From contig JAFMSC010000168.1 in NCBI GenBank assembly GCA_017353825.1, forward strand, positions 1 to 8,214: 8,214 bases of DNA, read 5' to 3'. Both the position numbers and the translations under genes were made by a program. The stretch's first letter is position 1. The number at the start of each line of letters is the position of its first letter. Origin of the DNA: Hyphomicrobiaceae bacterium (GTDB lineage: Bacteria; Pseudomonadota; Alphaproteobacteria; Rhizobiales; Hyphomicrobiaceae). Below, in pieces: positions 1-5,451 of this stretch. The notes beneath the pieces are model-generated. The model made no database searches. It saw nothing but the letters and a program-made list of their open reading frames with translations, and had not been told where the DNA came from.

Positions 1-2
1 TT

Positions 3-146
3 GTGCTTTTGGCAGAGTTCGACAAGTGGACCAAAAAGCAATTCGATAAGTTCTGTAGACAGCTCGAAATCAGCAAATGGGTTCCCTCGACCGACGAGCC
101 GTCGCCACGTCCTCAACGTTACGCTCCCCTGATCAAAACCCAATAG
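3..146 (+). CDS. C-terminal fragment of an unrecognised protein (cut by window edge)
   Basis: One plus-strand frame stays open from the window edge to a TAG at 144-146 and gives a 47-residue hydrophilic tail. The other two plus frames stop at 46-48 and 130-132. The tail is rich in Lys, Phe and Trp at first (KWTKKQFDKFCRQLE) and ends in a Pro/Ser-rich stretch and APLIKTQ. I see no membrane segment and recognise no domain. Composition is unusual: 25 of the first 60 bases are G/C, against roughly two thirds in the rest of the window, and codons such as AAA, CAA, GAA and AGA are used. In many Hyphomicrobiales the membrane protein MurJ/MviN precedes trpS, and this tail does not look like MurJ. It may be the end of an acquired gene. 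That this frame is coding is an inference from its openness and residue mix. Confidence 0.5.
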   Translation: MLLAEFDKWTKKQFDKFCRQLEISKWVPSTDEPSPRPQRYAPLIKTQ

Positions 147-183
147 CGAGGCAGCGAGGAAGACCCGGCGTCCACCTGCGCGC

Positions 184-224
184 CGGTCGGGAAGGTCAGA
201 GCCGACCCAATCCTTTGCCGACCG
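184..224 (+). repeat. Inverted repeats in the trpS leader with two competing partners
   Basis: GGTCGG at 185-190 can pair with CCGACC at 202-207 (11-nt loop). It can also pair with a second CCGACC at 218-223, extended by one C-G pair (184/224). The two hairpins exclude each other. They lie upstream of the best trpS promoter candidate, so they would be transcribed only from an earlier start or from the upstream gene. Short G/C repeats are easily found by chance at this base composition. Confidence 0.25.
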
Positions 225-228
225 AGTG

Positions 229-257
229 TTGCACTGGCGGGCGGTCCGAGCCATAAC
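229..257 (+). promoter_or_regulatory. Candidate trpS promoter
   Basis: TTGCAC (229-234) and CATAAC (252-257) are separated by 17 bp. The -10 matches TATAAT at 4 of 6 positions and the -35 matches TTGACA at 3 of 6. Transcription would start near 264 and leave a leader of about 17 nt carrying the ribosome-binding site. This is a weak match, chosen because spacing and position fit. Confidence 0.3.
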
Positions 258-280
258 GCGACCGTTCGAGGGAGCTCCAA

Positions 281-1330
281 ATGGCATTCACGCCCCGCGT
301 CTTCTCCGGCATGCAGCCGACCGGCAACCTGCACCTGGGCAACTACCTTGGCGCCATGGTGCAGTGGGTCGAGATGCAGAAGACGCACGATTGCATCTTC
401 TGTGTGGTGGACATGCACGCTATCACGATGGCGGTGTCGGTATGGGGCGGGCCATCCGAGCTGCCGGGCCAGATCCGCTCGGTGGCCGCCGCCTACATCG
501 CGGCCGGCATCGATCCCAAACGCAGCATCCTCTTCAACCAGAGCCAGGTGTCGGAGCACGCCGAGCTCGCGTGGGTCTTCAATTGCGTGGCGCGGCTGGG
601 ATGGCTCAACCGCATGACCCAGTTCAAGGAAAAGGCCGGCAAGGACCGTGAGAATGCTTCGGTCGGACTCTACGACTACCCCGTGCTCATGGCCGCCGAC
701 ATCCTCGCCTACCGCGCCACGCACGTGCCCGTGGGCGAGGACCAGAAGCAGCATCTCGAGCTCGCCCGCGACATCGCCCAGAAGTTCAACAACGACTTCG
801 CCGAGTCGATCCGCAAGGCTGGCATCGATGACGGCCAGTTCTTCCCGCTGCCGGAACCCGTCATCATCGGCCCGGCCACGCGCGTCATGAGCCTTCGCGA
901 TGGAACGAAGAAGATGTCGAAGTCGGATGCCTCCGACCTGTCGCGCATCAACATGACGGACGACGCCGACACCATCGCGAGGAAGATCCAGAAGGCTAAG
1001 ACCGACCCGGAACCGCTGCCGAGCGAGGAGGCCGGGTTGGAGACCCGGCCCGAGGCTGACAACCTCGTCGGCATCTACGCCGCGCTGGCCGGCAAGCCGA
1101 AGGCGGCGGTGCTCAGGGAGTACGGCGGAGCGCAGTTCTCGACGTTCAAGAAGGCCTTGGCCGAGGTCGCGGTTTCCCGTATCGGCCCCGTCAACGCGGA
1201 GATGAAGCGGCTGCTGGCCGACCCGGCCGAGATCGACCGCATCCTGGCCGAGGGGGCCCGGCGCGCCCGCGCCATTGCCAAGCCGATCGTGGATCAGGTC
1301 AAGGACGTGGTCGGCTTCCTGCGCTCGTAG
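281..1330 (+). CDS. trpS: Tryptophanyl-tRNA synthetase
   Basis: Cytoplasmic class Ic aminoacyl-tRNA synthetase that activates tryptophan with ATP and charges tRNA-Trp. The 349-residue product is normal for the family. The N-terminus has the GMQPTGNLHLGNY block, holding the HIGH-type ATP-binding signature at about residues 15-21. It is followed by the FNQSQV block (86-91), YPVLMAADIL (133-142), the VPVGEDQKQHLELARDIA segment (149-166) that lines the tryptophan/ATP pocket, and KMSKS at 211-215. The C-terminal helical part ends in KDVVGFLRS. The ATG at 281 is preceded by GAGGGAG (268-274) with a 6-nt spacer, which fixes the start. The segment after VVDMHAIT carries a few more residues than the usual Val-Trp-Gln-Asp-Pro stretch. 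Upstream lies an unrelated gene tail rather than a visible murJ. The Usp gene follows after 181 bp and seems to have its own promoter. A 464-codon antisense frame over the gene is a shadow. Confidence 0.97.
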   Translation: MAFTPRVFSGMQPTGNLHLGNYLGAMVQWVEMQKTHDCIFCVVDMHAITMAVSVWGGPSELPGQIRSVAAAYIAAGIDPKRSILFNQSQVSEHAELAWVFNCVARLGWLNRMTQFKEKAGKDRENASVGLYDYPVLMAADILAYRATHVPVGEDQKQHLELARDIAQKFNNDFAESIRKAGIDDGQFFPLPEPVIIGPATRVMSLRDGTKKMSKSDASDLSRINMTDDADTIARKIQKAKTDPEPLPSEEAGLETRPEADNLVGIYAALAGKPKAAVLREYGGAQFSTFKKALAEVAVSRIGPVNAEMKRLLADPAEIDRILAEGARRARAIAKPIVDQVKDVVGFLRS

Positions 1331-1418
1331 AGATCCAACCCTCCGGGCCTGCGGGTGTAGCGCTGTTCGGCAAGGTCGATGGGCGCTGAAACTCCGCCAT
1401 AACCAGCGCTGACGCCAG

Positions 1419-1445
1419 GCTGTCAGAGCCGGAGGGTCTGACAGC
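1419..1445. repeat. Perfect 9-bp inverted repeat, candidate operator upstream of usp
   Basis: GCTGTCAGA (1419-1427) and TCTGACAGC (1437-1445) are exact reverse complements separated by 9 nt. No T-tract follows, so it does not look like an intrinsic terminator, although it lies 89 nt after the trpS stop. The right arm contains CTGACA, the -35 element of the usp promoter candidate. A dimeric regulator bound here would block that promoter. The binding protein is unknown. Confidence 0.5.
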
Positions 1446-1467
1446 GTTCCCAGCATTTCCATACACT
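1438..1467 (+). promoter_or_regulatory. Candidate usp promoter
   Basis: CTGACA (1438-1443, 5 of 6 to TTGACA) and TACACT (1462-1467, 4 of 6 to TATAAT) are 18 bp apart. The start of transcription would be near 1474, giving a leader of roughly 38 nt. The -35 lies inside the right arm of the inverted repeat at 1419-1445. Confidence 0.4.
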
Positions 1468-1495
1468 TAGCGGCTATTGTTGGCGGCGCCGAGGC

Positions 1496-1515
1496 ATGGC
1501 AGCATGAGGCCATGA
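1496..1515 (+). promoter_or_regulatory. Two overlapping 3-codon mini-ORFs leading into the usp start
   Basis: ATGs occur at 1496, 1504 and 1512, exactly 8 bp apart. The first reads Met-Ala-Ala-stop (1496-1507) and the second Met-Arg-Pro-stop (1504-1515). Each stop overlaps the next ATG as ATGA, so a ribosome ending one could restart at the next and finally at usp (1512). GAGG at 1491-1494 is 9 nt before the second ATG. GAGG at 1506-1509 is only 2 nt before the usp ATG, too close for normal initiation. Coupled initiation is an inference. The arrangement may also be chance. Confidence 0.35.
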
Positions 1516-2012
1516 CGAAAAAGCGCCGAGTCTTCGAGCAGGGTCACGCCCGCAAGCTGCTGGTGGTGGTGGACGAGTCGCCCGAGGTTGAGGGGGCGTT
1601 GTTCTACGCGGCCAGCCGCGCCCTGCACACGGGCGGGCAGATCATGCTGCTCTATGTCATCGAGCCGGAGAACCAGTTCTGGGACGCCGTGCGGCAGGCC
1701 CAGCTCGACGAGCAGACCAACAAGGCGCGGGCGCTGTTCCGCCTGTTCCGCCGCAAGCTGGCCAACGCGGGCTGCGAGAAGGTCGCGGTGGAGGAGATCA
1801 TTCGGGAAGGCAAGCTCGTCGACGCCATCTTACAGCAGATCGAGGACGATGAGGACGTGGCTGTGCTTGTGCTCGGCGCTTCCACCGAGACTGCAGGCCC
1901 GGGGCCGCTGGTGTCCACGCTGGCGGCGGGCAGCACCGCGGGCAAGTTCCCGATCCCCATCACGGTCGTGCCCGGCGATCTCACCCTGGACCAGATCCAA
2001 GCGTTGGCGTAG
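1512..2012 (+). CDS. Universal stress protein (UspA-fold) family protein
   Basis: A 166-residue cytoplasmic protein with one Usp domain. After a short basic N-terminus (MTKKRRVFE) comes the first beta strand RKLLVVVDESPEVEGALFYA (14-33), with the acidic residue after the strand that is typical of the fold. Then come IMLLYVIEPENQFW (44-57), a charged helix (61-88), VAVEEIIREGKLVDAILQQI (91-110), VAVLVLGAST (116-125) and the closing strand IPITVVPG (148-155). The family's G-2x-G-9x-G(S/T) ATP-binding loop is not clearly present, since GASTETAGPGPLVSTLAAGS has different spacing, so nucleotide binding is doubtful. Proteins of this kind respond to stress, but no specific role can be given. It sits between trpS and nfuA, as I recall for Hyphomicrobiales, with the GST-like gene inserted in between. 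The start is supported by family-like length, while the GAGG two bases upstream is too close to be a standard ribosome-binding site. Confidence 0.88.
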   Translation: MTKKRRVFEQGHARKLLVVVDESPEVEGALFYAASRALHTGGQIMLLYVIEPENQFWDAVRQAQLDEQTNKARALFRLFRRKLANAGCEKVAVEEIIREGKLVDAILQQIEDDEDVAVLVLGASTETAGPGPLVSTLAAGSTAGKFPIPITVVPGDLTLDQIQALA

Positions 2013-2067
2013 CGGGGCGCCCTCGCCTTCAACCGATCTTCGACGTTTTGTGCGTGGGCAGACCCCG

Positions 2068-2838
2068 ATGACATTCCGATACGTGAGCGTGGAAGAGGCC
2101 GTGAGACGCAGCGGCCTGCGCATGGTGGTTGTGGGTGGCGTGCCCAGTCCCTGGGGTGAGGCCGCCAAGGGGATTTTCCACATCAAACAAATCGAATGGG
2201 CGGCCGTCCGTCTGGTGTACGACAGCGATGTGTTGGCGACCTGGGCCGGCCAGCGCACTGGCCCCATTGCCATCTATGAGAACGAGAGGCCGCGTCACGG
2301 CTGGGCCGAGATCCTCCTGCTCGCCGAGCGGCTGGCCCCTGCGCCGTCGCTGCTGCCAGCGGACCCTGCCGATCGCGCGCTGGTGTTCGGGCTCTGCCAC
2401 GAGCTGTGTGGCGAGGCCGGGCTCGGGTGGTCGCGCCGGCTGCAGTTGATCGAAAAAGGTTTCAACAATGCCGGCGGCTTTCCTCTGCCCGTGGCAAAGT
2501 ATCTCGCCGCGAAGTATGGCTACAGCCCGCAAGCGGGAGCCGCGGCCGGCGCGCGCGTGGTTGCCCTGCTGGGCATGCTTGCGGGACGCCTCAAGGCGCA
2601 ACGCGCGGCGGCAAGCCCCTACTACGTGGGCCGGGTGCTGACTGCGGTCGATATCTATAGCGCCGCGTTCGCTGCCATGTTTCGGCCGCTGCCGCACGAG
2701 CAGTGCGCAATGGACAGCGGCGCCAGGGCCGCCGTCGAGCTCAGCGATGCGCAAACCGCCGCCGCGCTTGATCCCATCTTATTCGAGCACCGCGACATGA
2801 TGTACGCCAGGCATCTGGAGCTGCCGCTGTCGCTCTGA
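2068..2838 (+). CDS. Glutathione S-transferase-like protein (divergent)
   Basis: A 256-residue protein that I read as GST-fold. The N-terminal part resembles the thioredoxin-like half: strand LRMVVVGG (17-24), then PSPWGEAAKG (26-35) where GSTs place the active-site Ser/Cys/Tyr before a helix, then GPIAIYENE (65-73) with the probable cis-proline, and the helix GWAEILLLAERLAP (78-91). The all-helical half follows and contains YYVGRVLTAVDIYSAAF (185-201), in which the Thr-x-x-Asp is the conserved N-capping box of GSTs. The usual glutathione-contacting Glu/Ser after the cis-proline is unclear, so catalytic activity cannot be claimed. It starts 55 bp after usp without an obvious ribosome-binding site. 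An in-frame GTG at 2050 is a possible alternative start. The open frame runs back into usp in another frame, but that part is low-quality Arg/Ser-rich sequence. It may be cotranscribed with usp. Function unknown, possibly redox or detoxification. Confidence 0.75.
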   Translation: MTFRYVSVEEAVRRSGLRMVVVGGVPSPWGEAAKGIFHIKQIEWAAVRLVYDSDVLATWAGQRTGPIAIYENERPRHGWAEILLLAERLAPAPSLLPADPADRALVFGLCHELCGEAGLGWSRRLQLIEKGFNNAGGFPLPVAKYLAAKYGYSPQAGAAAGARVVALLGMLAGRLKAQRAAASPYYVGRVLTAVDIYSAAFAAMFRPLPHEQCAMDSGARAAVELSDAQTAAALDPILFEHRDMMYARHLELPLSL

Positions 2839-2875
2839 AGGCGACGGAGCCGGTTGCTTGGGACGCCCGTGCTCG

Positions 2876-2894
2876 CCACCCTCGGTGGAATTTT
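2876..2894 (+). terminator. Weak intrinsic-terminator-like hairpin after the GST-like gene
   Basis: CCACC (2876-2880), a CTC loop and GGTGG (2884-2888) form a 5-bp G/C-rich stem followed by AATTTT (2889-2894). The stem is short for a real terminator, and the T-tract is also used by the -35 element of the nfuA promoter. Confidence 0.3.
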
Positions 2895-2921
2895 GACCTC
2901 AAGACGCCCATCTACTAGAAT
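2893..2921 (+). promoter_or_regulatory. Strong sigma-70-type promoter for nfuA
   Basis: TTGACC (2893-2898) and TAGAAT (2916-2921) each match the consensus at 5 of 6 positions and are spaced by the ideal 17 bp. Transcription would start near 2928, leaving a leader of about 36 nt with GGAG (2949-2952) 11 nt before the nfuA ATG. This is the best promoter match in the window. Confidence 0.7.
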
Positions 2922-2930
2922 GATTCAAAG
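2914..2930. promoter_or_regulatory. Irr/ICE-box-like palindrome overlapping the nfuA -10 element
   Basis: ACTAGAA-TGA-TTCAAAG contains the exact palindrome GAAT-G-ATTC. It matches the Hyphomicrobiales iron-control element, as I remember it (TTTAGAA-N3-TTCTAAA), at 10 of 14 defined positions. It covers the -10 hexamer, the position expected for repression. Irr represses iron-protein genes at low iron, and a NifU-like gene belongs, to my recollection, to the predicted Irr regulon. Binding here is inferred. Confidence 0.45.
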
Positions 2931-2963
2931 CTGAGGTGGCCACTGAGCGGAGTAGCAAGTCCC

Positions 2964-3518
2964 ATGTTCATCCAGACCGAGCCGACGCCAAATCCTGCGA
3001 CGCTCAAGTTCCTCCCGGGCAGGGAGGTGCTGGGCGACGGCACGGTGGACTATCGCTCCAAGGCGGAGGCCGCAGACTCGCCGCTCGCCTCGCGGCTGTT
3101 CGAGATCGAGGGCGTGACGGGCGTGTTCCTGGGCTCGGACTTCATCTCGGTGACCAAGGGCGATGCCGAGTGGCCGCACATCCGGCCCGCCGTTCTCGGC
3201 GCCATCATGGAGCACTACATGTCGGGAGCGCCGGTGGTCGGCAGCGCCGACGCCGAGGAGGGCCTGGAGGAGCACTACGACCCTGAGGACGAGGAGACGG
3301 TGCGTACCATCAAGGAGCTCTTGGACACGCGCGTGCGCCCCGCGGTGGCCAACGATGGCGGCGACATCACGTTCTATGGATTCAGGGACGGCGTGGTGTA
3401 CCTGCACATGCGGGGCGCCTGCTCCGGGTGCCCCAGCTCGACGGCGACGCTGCGGCATGGCATCGAGAACCTGCTTAAGCATTTCTGTCCTGACGTACGC
3501 GAGGTGCAGCCCGTCTGA
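2964..3518 (+). CDS. nfuA: NfuA/NifU-like iron-sulfur cluster carrier protein
   Basis: A 184-residue cytoplasmic protein that carries a [4Fe-4S] cluster, held between two subunits, and passes it to target enzymes. The N-terminal Nfu_N domain (about 1-88) has the hallmark start MFIQTEPTPNPATLKFLPGR and the segment IEGVTGVFLGSDFISVTK. An acidic linker (EEGLEEHYDPEDEE, about 98-111) leads to the C-terminal Nfu domain, with IKELLDTRVRPAVANDGGDI (116-135) and GACSGCPSST (151-160). Cys153 and Cys156 form the CxxC cluster ligand pair. This Nfu_N plus Nfu order is the type found in alphaproteobacteria and mitochondria (NFU1), unlike the three-domain NifU of nitrogen fixers. Length is normal. The ATG at 2964 is chosen because the family begins exactly at MFIQTE. 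The gene has its own strong promoter with an ICE-like palindrome on the -10, which suggests iron- or haem-responsive repression. lepA follows after 96 bp with its own promoter candidate. Confidence 0.95.
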   Translation: MFIQTEPTPNPATLKFLPGREVLGDGTVDYRSKAEAADSPLASRLFEIEGVTGVFLGSDFISVTKGDAEWPHIRPAVLGAIMEHYMSGAPVVGSADAEEGLEEHYDPEDEETVRTIKELLDTRVRPAVANDGGDITFYGFRDGVVYLHMRGACSGCPSSTATLRHGIENLLKHFCPDVREVQPV

Positions 3519-3576
3519 GTCGCCCCAACGGCGCTGGCGCGTCCGCGGCCGAAAGAGGCGGCATGATGGTAGTTTG

Positions 3577-3605
3577 CTTGGCCGTACCGGGGGGCGGTGC
3601 TATCT
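3577..3605 (+). promoter_or_regulatory. Candidate lepA promoter giving a near-leaderless mRNA
   Basis: CTTGGC (3577-3582) and CTATCT (3600-3605) each match the rhizobial consensus CTTGAC-N17-CTATAT at 5 of 6 positions, with exactly 17 bp between them. The transcript would begin around 3611-3613, only a few bases before the lepA ATG at 3615. No ribosome-binding site precedes that ATG, which agrees with leaderless translation. Confidence 0.5.
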
Positions 3606-3614
3606 AGCCGCCCC
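3591..3614. repeat. 7-bp inverted repeat centred on the lepA -10 element and abutting the ATG
   Basis: GGGGCGG (3591-3597) and CCGCCCC (3608-3614) are perfect reverse complements with a 10-bp centre. The -10 candidate CTATCT (3600-3605) lies exactly in the middle and the right arm ends on the base before the start codon. It could be an operator. If transcription starts further upstream, it would be a hairpin sealing the start region. Confidence 0.5.
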
Positions 3615-5441
3615 ATGACCGACATCAAGACCGACATCAAGACCGACATCAGTCTGATCCGCAACTTCTCCATCATTGCCCACATCGATCACGGCAAGTC
3701 GACCTTGTCGGACCGGCTGATCCAGCTGTGCGGTAACGTCTCCGACCGGGAGATGAAGGAGCAAATTCTCGACTCCATGGAGATCGAGCGGGAGCGCGGC
3801 ATCACCATCAAGGCGCAGACGGTGCGGCTCGACTACCGCCACACCGACGGCAACACCTACGAGCTCAACCTGATGGACACGCCGGGGCATGTGGACTTCG
3901 CCTACGAGGTGTCGCGCTCGCTCGCAGCCTGCGAGGGCGCCGTTCTGGTTGTGGATGCAAGCCAGGGCGTGGAGGCGCAGACGCTCGCCAATGTCTACCA
4001 GGCCGTGGACAACGGCCTGGAGATCCTGCCCGTCCTCAACAAGGTGGACCTGCCCTCGGCGGACCCGGATCGAGTGAAGCAGCAGATCGAGGACGTGATC
4101 GGCATCGACGCCAGCGACGCCATCCCCGTCTCCGCCAAGACCGGCGAGAACGTCGCTGCCGTGCTGGCCGGTATCGTCGAGCGCTTGCCGCCGCCCAAGG
4201 GCGAGCGCGACAAGCCGCTCAAGGCGTTGCTGATCGACAGCTGGTACGACGCCTACCTCGGTGTCATCGTGCTGGTACGCATTATCGACGGCGCACTCAG
4301 GAAGGGCCAGAAGGTCAAGCTGATGTCCTCGGGCGCCACCTACCAGATCGAGCGCGTCGGCATCTTCCGGCCGAAGCAAGAGATGGTCAACGAGCTGGGT
4401 CCCGGCGAGGTCGGCTTCTTCACCGCCGCCATCAAGCAGGTGGCCGACACCCGCGTCGGCGACACCGTCACCGACGAGAGGAATCCAACGGCGGAGGCGC
4501 TTGCGGGCTTCAAGCCGGCGCAGCCGGTGGTGTTCTGCGGCCTGTTCCCGGCCGATGCCGCCCAGTTCGAGGACCTGCGTGAGGCGGTGGCGCGCCTGCG
4601 CCTCAACGATGCGAGCTTCTCCTACGAGACGGAAAGCTCGGCGGCGCTCGGCTTCGGCTTCCGCTGCGGCTTCCTAGGGCTGTTGCACCTGGAGATCATC
4701 ACCGAGCGGCTGGAGAGGGAGTTCAACCTCGACCTCATCACCACGGCGCCCAGCGTCATCTACCACATCTATCTCAGCAACGGCGACAAGCTGGAGTTGC
4801 ACAATCCTGCAGACATGCCGGAGCCGGACCGCATCGACCGCATCGAGGAGCCGTGGATCGAGGCCACCATCCTGGTGCCCGACGAGCACCTGGGTGGCGT
4901 TTTGAAGCTATGCCAGGACCGGCGCGGGCGCCAGAAAAACCTCACCTACGTCGGTAGCCGCGCCATGCTGATCTACGAGCTGCCGCTCAACGAGGTGGTG
5001 TTCGACTTCTACGACCGGCTGAAATCCATCAGCCGCGGCTATGCCTCGTTCGACTACCACATCAAGGGCTACGAGCCCGGTGATCTCGTGAAAATGTCGA
5101 TCCTGGTCAACTCCGAGCCCGTCGATGCGCTCTCCATGATCGTGCATAGGACGCGGGCGGAGAGCCGCGGCCGGGCCATGTGCGAGAAGCTCAAGGAGCT
5201 CATTCCCCAGCACCTGTTCCAGATCCCGATCCAGGCGGCCCTGGGCGGTCGCATTATCGCGCGGGAGACCATCCGCGCGCTCAGGAAGGACGTACTCGCC
5301 AAGTGCTACGGCGGCGACGTGACGAGAAAGCGCAAGCTCTTGGAGAAGCAGAAGAAGGGCAAGAAGCGCATGCGCCAGTTCGGCCAGGTCGAGATCCCCC
5401 AGGAGGCCTTCATCGCTGCGCTGAAGATGGACGAGAATTGA
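3615..5441 (+). CDS. lepA: Elongation factor 4 (ribosome-associated GTPase LepA)
   Basis: A 608-residue translational GTPase that acts on the ribosome (back-translocation or late subunit assembly have been proposed). All GTP-binding motifs are present: G1 AHIDHGKST (22-30), the switch-I region RERGITIKAQ (59-68), G3 DTPGH (88-92), G4 NKVD (142-145) and G5 SAK (173-175). The EF-G-like domains follow, with FRCGFLGLLHLEIITERLER in the middle. The LepA-specific C-terminal domain ends in the basic KCYGGDVTRKRKLLEKQKKG stretch and RMRQFGQVEIPQEAFIAALK. Length fits the usual ~600. The ATG at 3615 is chosen because the family begins shortly before IRNFSIIAHIDHGKST. An in-frame GTG at 3597 would add only six residues and lies upstream of the expected transcript start. 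No Shine-Dalgarno is visible. The N-terminus is unusual in carrying TDIK repeats encoded by 12-bp tandem repeats. A small ORF follows 10 bp downstream, then convergent maeB. Confidence 0.97.
   Translation: MTDIKTDIKTDISLIRNFSIIAHIDHGKSTLSDRLIQLCGNVSDREMKEQILDSMEIERERGITIKAQTVRLDYRHTDGNTYELNLMDTPGHVDFAYEVSRSLAACEGAVLVVDASQGVEAQTLANVYQAVDNGLEILPVLNKVDLPSADPDRVKQQIEDVIGIDASDAIPVSAKTGENVAAVLAGIVERLPPPKGERDKPLKALLIDSWYDAYLGVIVLVRIIDGALRKGQKVKLMSSGATYQIERVGIFRPKQEMVNELGPGEVGFFTAAIKQVADTRVGDTVTDERNPTAEALAGFKPAQPVVFCGLFPADAAQFEDLREAVARLRLNDASFSYETESSAALGFGFRCGFLGLLHLEIITERLEREFNLDLITTAPSVIYHIYLSNGDKLELHNPADMPEPDRIDRIEEPWIEATILVPDEHLGGVLKLCQDRRGRQKNLTYVGSRAMLIYELPLNEVVFDFYDRLKSISRGYASFDYHIKGYEPGDLVKMSILVNSEPVDALSMIVHRTRAESRGRAMCEKLKELIPQHLFQIPIQAALGGRIIARETIRALRKDVLAKCYGGDVTRKRKLLEKQKKGKKRMRQFGQVEIPQEAFIAALKMDEN
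3618..3653 (+). repeat. 12-bp tandem repeat at the lepA N-terminus
   Basis: Three direct units start at 3618, 3630 and 3642. The first two are identical (ACCGACATCAAG) and the third differs only in its last two bases. They encode Thr-Asp-Ile-Lys, Thr-Asp-Ile-Lys, Thr-Asp-Ile-Ser. The unit length is a multiple of three, so copy-number change by slippage would keep the frame. Confidence 0.9.
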
Positions 5442-5451
5442 CGGTGGGGCC

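Noticed and set aside
147..280. T-box or other tRNA-sensing riboswitch in front of trpS
   Set aside because: T-boxes belong mainly to Firmicutes and Actinobacteria. No T-box sequence, specifier loop or terminator was seen.
119..1513. 464-codon minus-strand open frame across trpS
   Set aside because: It is the antisense shadow of a certain trpS. The translation is Arg/His/Gly-rich with no recognisable domain, as expected when G+C-rich coding DNA is read on the other strand.
1588..2067. Upstream extension of the GST-like frame through usp (416-codon version)
   Set aside because: The extra part overlaps usp in another frame and is Arg/Ser/Cys-rich nonsense. GST-like sequence begins only after the ATG at 2068.
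3597..3614. GTG start for lepA six codons upstream
   Set aside because: It lies inside the inverted repeat and before the predicted transcription start, has no ribosome-binding site, and adds residues not typical of the family.
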